A stretch of 19,602 nucleotides of DNA from Actinomycetota bacterium (GCA_002731665.1 PCCJ01000006.1:12939-32540); one strand, 5' to 3'. Shown: positions 7,815 to 16,136, numbered from the stretch's first letter. Numbers and translations are program-made. The notes: generated by a model from the sequence alone, not told the origin.

Positions 7815-7820
7815 AAGCTA
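7815..7820 (-). promoter_or_regulatory. -10 box (TAGCTT) of the PhyH gene
   Basis: TAGCTT on the minus strand ends 9 nt before ATG 7805; no Shine-Dalgarno sequence. It lies inside the 31-bp divergent gap. Confidence 0.35.
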
Positions 7821-7836
7821 ATCAACTAACGCAAGA

Positions 7837-8700
7837 ATGGTCTACATGCTTACTGCACTAATCACGGGAACCTCTACCGGAATTGGCCGAGCGACTGCTC
7901 TTCGGCTAGCTAGAGATGGCATACGAGTTTGGGCCTCCATGCGCGATGTTTCTAAGGGCGTATCGCTAGAACAAATCTCGACAGAGGAGAAGCTTGATTT
8001 ACAAACCATCCAATTGGATGTCGAGGACGAAACATCAGTCAATAAAGCATTCCAGCAGGTCGGTAATGTAGATATCCTGATTAACAACGCAGGGATCAGC
8101 CCGGTTGGCTCTGTAGAAGAATTCGATATCTCCGCTTGGAAAAATCTATTCGACATCAATGTCTTTGGTCTTATTCGATGCACCCAAGCAGCACTACCTG
8201 GGATGCGAGCTAATCAATTTGGACGCATAATAAATATTTCATCAGTAGCTGGCCGCGTGGCTATCCCTATGTTTGGACCCTACTCATCCACTAAATGGTC
8301 AGTGGAGGCTATTAGTGAGTCGCTCGCTACTGAATCAGCAATATTCGGAATTCACGTCACGCTTATTGAACCTGGGGCAGTTGCCACTCCGATCAGAGAA
8401 AAAACAGGTAGCCCCGAGCGGAGTAGCCCCTACCGCCCCGTGGCAAAAAACTGGGGGTTCAGCGTTGGCTACGATCATGCGAACCCCTCGGAACCTGAGG
8501 ACGTAGCTGATGCAATATTGAAAACAATCCATGATCTGCACCCCCCGCTTCGCGTGACTGTTGGAAGAGGAGTTAAACAAATGATCAAGCTACGAGAACA
8601 GCACGATGACCGAGAATGGGTTGATCTATGGTCCGCTGATACAAATAATTTCCTTTCACGATGGGAAAAGCTAACTGGGGATGACCTCACCAACCCATAG
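7837..8700 (+). CDS. Short-chain dehydrogenase/reductase (SDR), retinol/17beta-HSD-like classical type
   Basis: Numbered from the second ATG (7846; 284 residues), it shows TGTSTGIG (7-14), LDVED (58-62), NNAG (80-83), Ser133 (IINISSVAG) and Y146-S-S-T-K150, a complete active site. The basic residue after strand 2 (WASMRD) suggests NADP. The C-terminal extension (about residues 190-284) is longer than in minimal SDRs, as in retinol dehydrogenase-like members. The start is uncertain: ATG 7837 (287 residues) or ATG 7846; neither has a clear ribosome site. The next gene, an FMN-dependent monooxygenase, begins 11 nt after the stop, so the two likely form an operon. Confidence 0.9.
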   Translation: MVYMLTALITGTSTGIGRATALRLARDGIRVWASMRDVSKGVSLEQISTEEKLDLQTIQLDVEDETSVNKAFQQVGNVDILINNAGISPVGSVEEFDISAWKNLFDINVFGLIRCTQAALPGMRANQFGRIINISSVAGRVAIPMFGPYSSTKWSVEAISESLATESAIFGIHVTLIEPGAVATPIREKTGSPERSSPYRPVAKNWGFSVGYDHANPSEPEDVADAILKTIHDLHPPLRVTVGRGVKQMIKLREQHDDREWVDLWSADTNNFLSRWEKLTGDDLTNP

Positions 8701-8710
8701 GAATGGCGAC

Positions 8711-10078
8711 ATGGCTGAACCACGATTTGCACCCAACCGAAGAATGATTCTTAATGCCTTTTCGATGAACTGTGTGAGCCATATACAACAGGGCCTTTGG
8801 GTTAGAGCAGACAGCCGGCAAACTGAGTATCTTCAGTTAGAGCCCTGGATGGAGCTAGCTCGCATTGCTGAAGCTGGCTGCTTGGACTCTCTTTTTCTTG
8901 CAGATGTTGTCGGGTTGTATGACAACTACCAAGGCAGCGCCGACACATCTTTCAGGCAGGCTGTGCAAGTTCCGGTTAACGATCCCATGCTTTTGATTCC
9001 TGCTATGGCTACCGTCACTCAACAACTCGGTTTTGCGTTTACTAGCTCGGTTCTGCAAGCTCACCCGTTTACGTTTGCTCGTCAACTTTCAACCCTCGAC
9101 CACTTAACTAAAGGGCGAATAGCATGGAATGTAGTCACCTCCTATCTCCCCAACGCTGGCAATAACTTGGGATTCGATGGATTGCCCGACCATGAAGAAC
9201 GCTATGCCCGAGCCGAGGAGTACCTTGAAGTCGTCTACAAACTTTGCGAAGGTAGCTGGAGCGATGACGCTGTAATCATCAATCGCTCTGAGGGCGTCTA
9301 TGCAGACCCCCGCAAAGTTAGACAAATAAATCATCGTGGGCCGCGATACGAAGTCCAAGGACCCCACCTATCGGAGCCTTCCCCACAAAGAACACCCGTA
9401 CTTTTCCAGGCAGGTATGTCCACCAGAGGTAGAGACTTCGCATCAAGTAACGCAGAATGTATCTTTGTTGTTACACCTACTAGCGGCGTCGCAACTCTAC
9501 GAAAAGACTTTGAGAAGCGTCTTAATTCAAAAAATCGTTCAATTTCAGAAGTGAAATTTATCGGCGGAGTAGCACCAATAGTTGGCGGAACAGAAAAAGA
9601 AGCCATCGACAAAAAAAACGATTACTTAGAGCAGCTCTCAGTAGAAGGTGGGCTAGTCCACATGAGCGGTAACACTGGTGTGGACCTAGGTGAAATCGAC
9701 CCTTCAACCCCCTTAGACGGCTTTAACACTGAGCGAGTCCAAGGTCTAATAAAAAATTTGATTGACAGCGCACCACCAGGAACCAGAACATTCGGAGATT
9801 TGATTAGGTCTAACTTAGCCGGAGCGTGGTTAGTGGGTTCTGATGAACAGGTTGCTAATGAGTTACAAAACAGATTCGATGCTGGTTTAGATGGATTCAA
9901 TTTGACGTATTCGGTAACTCCAGGCACATTTGTCGATTTTATTGACGGGGTGATTCCGATTTTACAGAAGCGCGGTCTGGCTCAATCTGAATACGCGCCC
10001 GGTACATTCCGCGAAAAACTATTCGGGTATCCACGACTTCCGTTAAGCCATCCCGCAACAGTTCATCGACAGCTATAA
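8711..10078 (+). CDS. FMN-dependent monooxygenase, NtaA/SnaA/DszA (LLM) family
   Basis: This 455-residue protein is a TIM-barrel luciferase-like monooxygenase of the two-component type, which uses FMNH2 from a separate reductase. Family blocks are SLFLADVVGLYDNY, VNDPMLLIPAMATVTQQLGF, PFTFARQLSTLDHLTKGRIA-WNVVTSYLPNAGNNLG, and later PVLFQAGMSTRGRDFASSNAECIF. An upstream in-frame ATG at 8681 would add ten residues inside the SDR gene; ATG 8711 is preferred because AGGA (8699-8702) sits 8 nt before it. Relatives attack nitrilotriacetate, dibenzothiophene sulfone or streptogramin intermediates; the substrate here is unknown. No flavin reductase is encoded in the window. It is co-oriented with the SDR upstream and ends 6 bp from a convergent MFS gene. 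Confidence 0.92.
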   Translation: MAEPRFAPNRRMILNAFSMNCVSHIQQGLWVRADSRQTEYLQLEPWMELARIAEAGCLDSLFLADVVGLYDNYQGSADTSFRQAVQVPVNDPMLLIPAMATVTQQLGFAFTSSVLQAHPFTFARQLSTLDHLTKGRIAWNVVTSYLPNAGNNLGFDGLPDHEERYARAEEYLEVVYKLCEGSWSDDAVIINRSEGVYADPRKVRQINHRGPRYEVQGPHLSEPSPQRTPVLFQAGMSTRGRDFASSNAECIFVVTPTSGVATLRKDFEKRLNSKNRSISEVKFIGGVAPIVGGTEKEAIDKKNDYLEQLSVEGGLVHMSGNTGVDLGEIDPSTPLDGFNTERVQGLIKNLIDSAPPGTRTFGDLIRSNLAGAWLVGSDEQVANELQNRFDAGLDGFNLTYSVTPGTFVDFIDGVIPILQKRGLAQSEYAPGTFREKLFGYPRLPLSHPATVHRQL

Positions 10079-10084
10079 CAATAG

Positions 10085-11290
10085 TTACCCACCCGGCAAG
10101 CGCCCTATTTTTCTACCCGACAAAGCAATACCGATAGATATGAACGATAGTAGAAGCAACACTGTCCATGCGGCGTCAAAGCTCCCACTCACATCAGCTA
10201 TCCACCCCACGAAAAAACCACCGATGCTTAAGCCTGCCATAAACCCCATAACCACGACACCGCTTGCACGACCGGAGTCTTTAGTCGGCACACCTATTAT
10301 CACAGATAGCATAGCTACGGCATTCCAGGCGTAAAGGCCTGACGCTGCTACAAAAGTCATGGGCCACATTATCCACCCTCCAAGCGGTACAGCAGCTAGA
10401 AGCATGGCCATTACCAACACACTGGTAAGCGCTTGTATAGCCAGAGCATTTGAAGGAGCTATTTTTTCTTCGGCTAGTCTCGCCCACCAGATACGGGAAA
10501 ATATAGCTAAGCCCCCCGGCAAGGCACTCAAAAGCCCTGCCTCAAAATTCGACATTCCGAGCTGAGTCTCGCCAAAAAGCGGCAGATACCTTCCTGCACC
10601 GCCTACGGCGATTCCCATAAATAGTGCATAGAAAGCAAGCAGCCAAACGGACTTTCCCAGAGGGCTTTTCTTCGTATTCACATCTTTTTGAACTGCCTGG
10701 CTAATTGTCTCCTCATTGCCATTTCCAAGTGCGGTAATAACTATAACGCCAACGACAAGAGACAAAAAGCCGTAGAAGCCGAAGGCGCCCCGCCAACTTA
10801 CGAAATAAGCAATAGTTGGCACAGTTAGGCCAGCAGCCATGACACTCAGTTGAACACCCGATTGCTTTATGCCCGTCATTAATCCACGACTACCTGCCGG
10901 GACGCGTTCAGCAATTAACTTGTTTGTAGCAGGATTACACCACCCCTGAGGGAATCCAGCAATAATCAAACCCCCAATCAACACCCATTTGTTGTTTGCT
11001 ATAGCCAATACCCCAAGGCCAAAAGCCGAGAGAAACAGCACGCATACGCAAGTTTTCTTTCCGCCAACTTTATCGCTGATTCGGCCTCCCAAAGGAGCAA
11101 ATACAGCCCCGACGATCGTATTGACGGACACCGCAGCACCAAAAAAAGTTACAGACAGTCCTAAATCTTTTGTCAAATCGTTTGCGACTACAGCAACTCC
11201 GATGAGAGAAAAGGCACCTAAGCCCATGGTTGCTGCCAGAACGAGCCCCAACGAAACATTTATCCTGTTTTTAGGGAGGTAACCCGACAT
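10085..11290 (-). CDS. MFS transporter
   Basis: This 401-residue protein has about 12 hydrophobic segments. The loop 2-3 motif is seen as GGRISDKVGGKKT; GLMTGIKQSGVQLSVMAAG corresponds to helix 5, and a charged central loop (NEETISQAVQKDVNTKK) divides the halves. An in-frame GTG at 11305 would add five residues; ATG 11290 is the more usual start, but neither has a good ribosome site. It is divergent from a 2-hydroxyacid dehydrogenase gene with only about 31 bp between starts, so it may import that enzyme's substrate; this is inference from position. It is a different MFS subfamily from the carrier at 2688-3983. Confidence 0.87.
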   Translation of the reverse strand: MSGYLPKNRINVSLGLVLAATMGLGAFSLIGVAVVANDLTKDLGLSVTFFGAAVSVNTIVGAVFAPLGGRISDKVGGKKTCVCVLFLSAFGLGVLAIANNKWVLIGGLIIAGFPQGWCNPATNKLIAERVPAGSRGLMTGIKQSGVQLSVMAAGLTVPTIAYFVSWRGAFGFYGFLSLVVGVIVITALGNGNEETISQAVQKDVNTKKSPLGKSVWLLAFYALFMGIAVGGAGRYLPLFGETQLGMSNFEAGLLSALPGGLAIFSRIWWARLAEEKIAPSNALAIQALTSVLVMAMLLAAVPLGGWIMWPMTFVAASGLYAWNAVAMLSVIIGVPTKDSGRASGVVVMGFMAGLSIGGFFVGWIADVSGSFDAAWTVLLLLSFISIGIALSGRKIGRLPGG

Positions 11291-11307
11291 CCGCACTATC
11301 CGCACCC

Positions 11308-11313
11308 TACGCT
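11308..11313 (+). promoter_or_regulatory. -10 box (TACGCT) of the 2-hydroxyacid dehydrogenase operon
   Basis: TACGCT ends 8 nt before ATG 11322 with no ribosome site. On the other strand TAGCGT (11314-11309) also fits TANNNT and occupies nearly the same bases, so the two divergent promoters may overlap at their -10 boxes. Confidence 0.35.
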
Positions 11314-11321
11314 ATTCGGCC

Positions 11322-12296
11322 ATGGTCAAGCGTCAAATACTTATCCCTTCTATTGCATTTCCAAGAGTCGAGGAGAGACTTAAAGTTTTCGGAGAGCTCG
11401 ACATTGCGTTGTGGTCGCCTGAGGCCACACAACGGCAAGATGGAACCCAAATATCTCTTTCAGAGCTGACACCTGAGATTGCCTGGATACCTATTGACAT
11501 GTTCTTCACTGGGCAATTTCTCGAATTCGTCGAAGTATTTCTAACTACCGGCTCAGTTAAGTGGGTACAAGCTTGTCTGGCAGGAACAGATGCTCCGCCA
11601 TTTCATCAAATTCAAAAAGCTGGAATACGGCTAAGTAACAGCGACTCGCCAAATGCTGGAGTCGCTGAATACGTAATTTCTTCAGTTTTAAATGTCGTCC
11701 ACAAGTGGCCGGAGCGCCAAAAACAACAAGCAGAGCAAAGGTGGGTGCAAGAAGGCTGGCGAGAAATCGGTGAAATGAAATGGCTCGTTGTCGGCTTCGG
11801 GTCTATTGGCGGCGAGTTAGCGAAAAGAGCAAGGGCATTTGGGGCAGAAGTAGTTGGCGCTCGTCGCACTCAAGTTGTGGACAATAGAGCAACCAAGATG
11901 ATCACAATGACCGAAATCCACAACGAATTACCCGACGCCGACATCGTCATCATTGCTTGCCCTCTGAATGATGAAACTCGCGGGTTGGTCGATGAGAACT
12001 TTCTTTCGCAGATGAACCCAGAATCAATTTTAGTAAATGTAGCTAGAGGGCCCGTCGTCAATACTAAAGCGCTGCTAACCGCTCTTGACCGGAACGAATT
12101 AAATCATGCTATTCTCGATGTTTTCGACGTAGAACCTTTGGATTCAATAAGTCCCCTTTGGCACCACCCTTCAGTAACAATGACATCGCACATCGCTGGT
12201 GCCGGTTCAGGAATCACTTCTCGAGGAGATAACGTTTTCATAGAACAATTGACCGAATACTTGGCTGGAAGGCCACTACGCCTGGAAGTAAAATGA
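11322..12296 (+). CDS. D-isomer-specific 2-hydroxyacid dehydrogenase
   Basis: This 324-residue NAD(P)-dependent enzyme interconverts 2-oxoacids and D-2-hydroxyacids. The nucleotide site is VVGFGSIGGELAKRA (G158-F-G160-S-I-G163). The catalytic triad is present: R242 (NVARGPVV), E271 (FDVEPLD) and H290 (TSHIAG). After strand 2 the sequence is GARRTQ, whose arginines suggest NADP (glyoxylate/hydroxypyruvate reductase-like), a weak inference. Its TGA stop overlaps the ATG of the downstream LLM oxidoreductase (ATGA, 12293-12296), which implies translational coupling. Confidence 0.92.
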   Translation: MVKRQILIPSIAFPRVEERLKVFGELDIALWSPEATQRQDGTQISLSELTPEIAWIPIDMFFTGQFLEFVEVFLTTGSVKWVQACLAGTDAPPFHQIQKAGIRLSNSDSPNAGVAEYVISSVLNVVHKWPERQKQQAEQRWVQEGWREIGEMKWLVVGFGSIGGELAKRARAFGAEVVGARRTQVVDNRATKMITMTEIHNELPDADIVIIACPLNDETRGLVDENFLSQMNPESILVNVARGPVVNTKALLTALDRNELNHAILDVFDVEPLDSISPLWHHPSVTMTSHIAGAGSGITSRGDNVFIEQLTEYLAGRPLRLEVK

Positions 12297-13366
12297 AAAG
12301 TGAAACTTTATTGCCATTAGGAAAGCTTGATCCCGGTTTACGCGAACCTGAAACTCCGCTACAGATATTAGAAGTTGCCTCAGCTGCAAAACAAGTTGAA
12401 AACATCGGATATGACGCTCTTGTCGTTGAAGAAACCAAAGATGATCCCTATCAGCTACTAGCGTTGGCCTCAACTACTACTAAAACCCTTTCCCTCGGTA
12501 CTTCAGTAGCAATGGCATTTCCACGATCTCCAACTATTACGGCCATGTCTGCTTGGACACTTCAGAAAGCTTCAAGTGGTCGTTTTACTCTTGGCTTAGG
12601 GTCTCAAGTAAGAGGTCACATTCGCCGCAGATATGGAATGGAATGGTCACCTCCGGCAGCCTGGATGCGAGATTACGTTCTCGCTATGCGATCGGTATGG
12701 CAATGCTGGCAAGAGCGAACTCCACTCGAATATTCAGGTGAACATTACAAATTAGACCTAATGGTTCCCTTATTTGATCCAGGACCTATTGACAATCCCA
12801 ACATTCCAGTTCATATAGCTGCCATCAATCCAAATATGTGCGCCGTAGCCGGTGAGGTCGCTGATGGCATTCGGCTTCATCCAGTTTGCTCGCCGAAATA
12901 TATACGCGAAATAATGATTCCAGCCGTGACCAAAGGGGCTTCCAGAAGCAACAGACAGCAAGAAAATCTAGACTGGTGCATGAAGCCGCTGATCGCAACA
13001 GCTCCTGATCAGTTAAAACTTGAGAAGGTAATGCACACAGTTCGTGCACGCGTTGGATTTTACTTATCAACACCTGCGTACAGAGCCGCTTTTGACGTTC
13101 ACGGCTGGACAGAGGATGCAGAGCGCGCCACCGCGCTAGCTAAAGAACAAAGGTGGGAAGAAATTCCAGATCTTGTTCATGATGAGATGTTTCATACAAT
13201 AGCAACAATCGGGATTTACGATGAAATTGGATCGCTTCTTAACGAACGTTTCGGGTCCTTGATAGACAAGATTGAATTCAGCGTTCCGGTTAACAACTCC
13301 GATGATGCCGATGAACTTGCATCAATATTAAGAACTCTTCGGTCAAGCGACCCACTTCGCAACTAA
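12293..13366 (+). CDS. LLM-class flavin-dependent oxidoreductase, probably F420-dependent
   Basis: This 357-residue TIM-barrel protein has the F420-type luciferase-like pattern: IGYDALVVEETKDDPYQLLALAST, LGTSVAMAFPRSP, SGRFTLGLGSQVRGHIRRRYG, and AAINPNMCAVAGEVADGIRLHP. The GLGSQVRGHIRRRY block with W-R/Y nearby resembles the actinobacterial F420-dependent MSMEG_2256-type subfamily, though F420 use is predicted and not shown. It overlaps the 2-hydroxyacid dehydrogenase by 4 nt and is followed, 43 bp on, by an SDR on the same strand, so all three may be one transcript. The substrate is unknown. Confidence 0.88.
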   Translation: MKSETLLPLGKLDPGLREPETPLQILEVASAAKQVENIGYDALVVEETKDDPYQLLALASTTTKTLSLGTSVAMAFPRSPTITAMSAWTLQKASSGRFTLGLGSQVRGHIRRRYGMEWSPPAAWMRDYVLAMRSVWQCWQERTPLEYSGEHYKLDLMVPLFDPGPIDNPNIPVHIAAINPNMCAVAGEVADGIRLHPVCSPKYIREIMIPAVTKGASRSNRQQENLDWCMKPLIATAPDQLKLEKVMHTVRARVGFYLSTPAYRAAFDVHGWTEDAERATALAKEQRWEEIPDLVHDEMFHTIATIGIYDEIGSLLNERFGSLIDKIEFSVPVNNSDDADELASILRTLRSSDPLRN

Positions 13367-13398
13367 GGTCTACGGAACCAGCTAAGCCCAGGGGTTTT

Positions 13399-13404
13399 GG
13401 AGGA
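13399..13404 (+). promoter_or_regulatory. Shine-Dalgarno site (GGAGGA) of the SDR at 13410
   Basis: GGAGGA ends 5 nt before ATG 13410. It is a strong site in a region where most genes lack one, in keeping with an internal gene of an operon. Confidence 0.7.
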
Positions 13405-13409
13405 ATTTA

Positions 13410-14153
13410 ATGAGTTCACTGCGCAACAAGGTTGTTCTAATAACCGGAGGTGCTCGCGGGCAAGGAGCCGTTGAGGGAGCTCTTTTTTCAAATTTAGGCT
13501 CGACTGTCATCCTCACTGATGTTCTCGACACTGAAGGACAAAACATCGCAGACTCACTCGAATGCACCTACCTTCACCATGACGTTTCTGATGAAAGCCA
13601 TTGGGAGCGAGTAGTCACCGAAATAGTCGAGCAATTCGGCCAGATCGATGTGCTCGTGAACAACGCTGGAATTTTTCAAGGCAATCGGATGATGCAAACT
13701 TCTGTTGAAGACTTCCAAAAGATCATGGATGTTAACACGCTTGGAGTCTTTTTGGGAATGAAGAAAGTCGGCACGGTAATGGCCAAACAAGGTTCAGGTT
13801 CAATAATTAACATAAGTTCCGTTGCCGGTTTGATGGGTACATTTGGATCTTTTGCTTATAGCGCTAGCAAGTGGGCTGTAAGGGGAATGACGAAGTCAGC
13901 AGCAAAAGAATTGGGACGAAGAGGCGTCAGAGTCAACTCTGTTCATCCCGGCTATATAGATACAGACATGCTCAGCCAGGTACACGATTTCCATGACGAT
14001 AGTGATCGAACGAATAAGCTCTTGCAAGTTGTACCTTTAGGACGAGTTGCCGCACCAGAAGAAGTCGGAAATGTCGTCGTCTTCTTAGCGTCAGATGAAA
14101 GCGGCTACTGCACTGGCCAAGAATTTACCGTAGACGGGGGCATCTTCAGCTAG
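13410..14153 (+). CDS. Short-chain dehydrogenase/reductase (SDR), 3alpha/20beta-hydroxysteroid dehydrogenase-like
   Basis: This 247-residue classical SDR has TGGARGQG (12-19), D37 after strand 2 (LTDVLD, NAD type), HDVSD (57-61), NNAG (84-87), S137 (INISSVAG), Y150-S-A-S-K154, and the C-terminal block EVGNVVVFLASDESGYCTGQ-EFTVDGG typical of the FabG/hydroxysteroid group. ARGQG in place of the common SRGIG occurs in 3alpha,20beta-hydroxysteroid dehydrogenase-like members. It is preceded by a strong ribosome site and follows the LLM oxidoreductase; a large hairpin after its stop probably ends the transcript. Confidence 0.93.
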   Translation: MSSLRNKVVLITGGARGQGAVEGALFSNLGSTVILTDVLDTEGQNIADSLECTYLHHDVSDESHWERVVTEIVEQFGQIDVLVNNAGIFQGNRMMQTSVEDFQKIMDVNTLGVFLGMKKVGTVMAKQGSGSIINISSVAGLMGTFGSFAYSASKWAVRGMTKSAAKELGRRGVRVNSVHPGYIDTDMLSQVHDFHDDSDRTNKLLQVVPLGRVAAPEEVGNVVVFLASDESGYCTGQEFTVDGGIFS

Positions 14154-14206
14154 GTCAATAAAGGAGTGCTACTCATCATTGGATTTCAACAAAGTTTGAG
14201 AGGTGG

Positions 14207-14260
14207 TAGTTGCAGCAAATCTGAGCAGCTGTTGGTGCCTGCTCATCTTTGCTGCAACTA
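14207..14260. terminator. Long hairpin between convergent genes, probable bidirectional terminator
   Basis: A 13-bp perfect outer stem (14207-14219 with 14248-14260, TAGTTGCAGCAAA) and a 7-bp inner stem (TGAGCAG 14222-14228 with CTGCTCA 14239-14245) are joined by a 2x2 TC/TC internal loop, around a 10-nt loop. It lies between the stops of the plus-strand SDR (14153) and the minus-strand exported protein (14273). No T-tract follows on either strand, so it may terminate without one, as is common in actinobacteria, or protect transcript ends. The stem is seen directly; its role is inferred. Confidence 0.65.
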
Positions 14261-14272
14261 GTTTAGCGCCTG

Positions 14273-14707
14273 CTATTTTTTTGATCCCTTGGCGAATTCC
14301 TTGCCTTCTGGATGACCATTTTTGAATCGTTCAGCAATTTTCACGGCAGCTACATCAGCATCAAATTCTTTCCCATGCTCGTCCGCTTTCGCCGCCATCT
14401 CAGCCACAGCGTTAGCAACCAAAGCATCGATACCAACGCCAAGGCGTTCAGCCACATCATTGACACTCTCACCGCTCTTCAAAGCAACTCTCAAATCATC
14501 TTCAGAGATACCAAGAACACCTGACAACGAAGCCAAACCGCCACGATGACCTTTACCTTTACCTTCAAAAGCTTTGCCATGATCTCCAGAGGTCGATTCC
14601 GTTACGTCGGCACCAGCAGTAGTTATCGGATTCAACAGGCCAGCAAGCAACAACGCCGGCACTGCTAGTACACCAATTATTATCTTTTTCCACATCTTAG
14701 TTTTCAT
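14273..14707 (-). CDS. Small exported protein with signal peptide, unknown function
   Basis: This 144-residue protein starts with a lysine-containing n-region and a hydrophobic core (MKTKMWKK then IIIGVLAVPALLLAGLL) with a likely signal peptidase I site near TTAGA-D. The mature part is charged and helical: a glycine/histidine-rich segment (GKAFEGKGKGHRGG), then ISEDDLRVALKSGESVNDVA-ERLGV, a pattern seen in many exported actinobacterial proteins of unknown role, then a lysine-rich C-terminus (KEFAKGSKK). AAGGAG (14720-14715) 7 nt before ATG 14707 supports the start. It has its own promoter region and is divergent from nothing; the convergent SDR is separated by the hairpin. No catalytic motif is seen. 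Confidence 0.8.
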   Translation of the reverse strand: MKTKMWKKIIIGVLAVPALLLAGLLNPITTAGADVTESTSGDHGKAFEGKGKGHRGGLASLSGVLGISEDDLRVALKSGESVNDVAERLGVGIDALVANAVAEMAAKADEHGKEFDADVAAVKIAERFKNGHPEGKEFAKGSKK

Positions 14708-14817
14708 AGCTGAGCTCCTTAAGCAAATTAGTCCAGCTTCACCATGTCTTAGGTATATAAGAACAAACTAAGATCCTCATGAGAATTAGATAAGAAAAGC
14801 TTACTACTCAGCTACTC
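14708..14817. other. Intergenic region upstream of the exported protein
   Basis: A 110-bp AT-rich gap lies between the stop of ino1 (14818) and the exported protein start. It holds the AAGGAG ribosome site (14720-14715) and AT-rich stretches (TATATA near 14753-14758) that could serve a minus-strand promoter. No convincing terminator hairpin for ino1 was found. Confidence 0.4.
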
Positions 14818-16119
14818 TTATCCGGCTTCTGAGTGAGTTACCGGTTTTTCGCCCATCCACTCTCGAAGAGTATTTTTCAGTTTTGTTTGCTGAATAAAAA
14901 TGTCATGCTCTGGCCCTGAATCTCTTTCTGACTGAGGGGCTTTGAGATAGAAAGACAACCACTCTTGCACCCCGGACTCCCCCGCTCTTTGGGAAAGGTC
15001 CATAAACAGCGCTAAATCTAAAACAATTGGCGCTGCCAGGATCGAATCACGACAGAGAAAATCAATTTTGATTTGCATGGGATAACCGAGCCAACCGAAA
15101 ATATCAATAGCGTCCCAGCCTTCTTTATTATCTCCTCGTGGCGGATAATAATTTATTCTGACCACATGGTCTATGTTCCCGTATAAGTCGGGGTAGAGAG
15201 TCGGCTGAAGAATAGTGTCAAGAACACCCAGCTTTGAGACTTCTTTAGTCTTGAAATTCTCGGGATCATCGAGAACTTCCCCATCTCGATTACCTAAAAT
15301 ATTTGTGCTGTACCAACCACGAAGTCCCAGCATTCTCGCTTTTAAACCTGGGGCAATGAGAGTTTTCATTAAAGTCTGACCGGTTTTGAAGTCTTTGCCG
15401 ACAACGGGAACTCCTCGCTGCTTAGCCAGATCAATCATGCAAGGAAGGTCCACGCTCAAGTTTGGGGCCCCGTTAGCAAATGGAACGCCGCTCATTAAAG
15501 CTGCGTAGGCATAGATCTGACTCGGCGATATATTGTCATCATCGTTAGCTAATCCAGCTTCAAAGGCTTCAACGCTACTATGAACGTCGCTCTCTTCTTG
15601 ATAAGCCTCAGTAGAGCCGCACCAAACCATGACTAGACGATCACAATTATTTTCAGACCGAAAACGTTCTATATCTGCCATTAGCGCTTGGGCTTGTTCA
15701 AGCTTCGAGGCAATCTCTTTTACTCGAGTGCCGTCTAACTTTTTTACCCACCTCTGATCAAAGACTGCCTCCATAGCCACAATGCTTTCGAGCTCACTCG
15801 AAATTTTAGCTAAATCTCGTTCTTCCAATACCCCTGCAGCGCGAGCTCCTTCAAGGGCGTTCGAAGTAATTGGGTCCCAGCCTCCAAAAACTATGTCATC
15901 AAGCGACGCCAAAGGAACAAAGTCCTTAATCAGCGGGTTAAGTCCGTCTTCACGCGTCCCTAATCGAATGTGCGCCATCTGTGTTACCGAACCAATTGGA
16001 GCCGCTAGGCCTTGTCGCGCTGCGATTACACCAGCGATGAAGGTTGTAGCAACAGCTCCCATTCCAGGTGTCAGTATGCCAAGTTTTCCGTTAGGTGGTG
16101 CTATCTCTACTGCTGTCAT
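14818..16119 (-). CDS. ino1: Inositol-3-phosphate synthase (myo-inositol-1-phosphate synthase)
   Basis: This 433-residue NAD-dependent enzyme isomerises D-glucose 6-phosphate to 1D-myo-inositol 3-phosphate, the first step to inositol phospholipids, mycothiol-like thiols or inositol-based solutes. Diagnostic blocks: GILTPGMGAVATTFIAG (N-terminal Rossmann), VVGKDFKTGQTLMKTLIAP, LGLRGWYSTNILGNRDGEVL, and INYYPPRGDNKEGWDAIDIF-GW. It is longer than the roughly 360-residue mycobacterial type and nearer the 430-residue bacterial type. Two ATGs are possible; 16119 is preferred over 16125 because TATCTT (16132-16127) ends 7 nt before it, consistent with a leaderless transcript. It is divergent from a LysR regulator across a repeat-rich region, so that regulator is its probable controller. 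Confidence 0.95.
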   Translation of the reverse strand: MTAVEIAPPNGKLGILTPGMGAVATTFIAGVIAARQGLAAPIGSVTQMAHIRLGTREDGLNPLIKDFVPLASLDDIVFGGWDPITSNALEGARAAGVLEERDLAKISSELESIVAMEAVFDQRWVKKLDGTRVKEIASKLEQAQALMADIERFRSENNCDRLVMVWCGSTEAYQEESDVHSSVEAFEAGLANDDDNISPSQIYAYAALMSGVPFANGAPNLSVDLPCMIDLAKQRGVPVVGKDFKTGQTLMKTLIAPGLKARMLGLRGWYSTNILGNRDGEVLDDPENFKTKEVSKLGVLDTILQPTLYPDLYGNIDHVVRINYYPPRGDNKEGWDAIDIFGWLGYPMQIKIDFLCRDSILAAPIVLDLALFMDLSQRAGESGVQEWLSFYLKAPQSERDSGPEHDIFIQQTKLKNTLREWMGEKPVTHSEAG

Positions 16120-16126
16120 ACCCATA

Positions 16127-16132
16127 AAGATA
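16127..16132 (-). promoter_or_regulatory. -10 box (TATCTT) of ino1
   Basis: TATCTT on the minus strand ends 7 nt before ATG 16119; no Shine-Dalgarno sequence. The first direct repeat (16141-16156) covers the place of its -35 region. Confidence 0.4.
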
Positions 16133-16136
16133 AGCG

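Noticed and set aside
8681..8710. Earlier ATG for the FMN-dependent monooxygenase
   Set aside because: It would overlap the SDR by 20 bp and add residues not typical of the family; ATG 8711 has AGGA 8 nt upstream.
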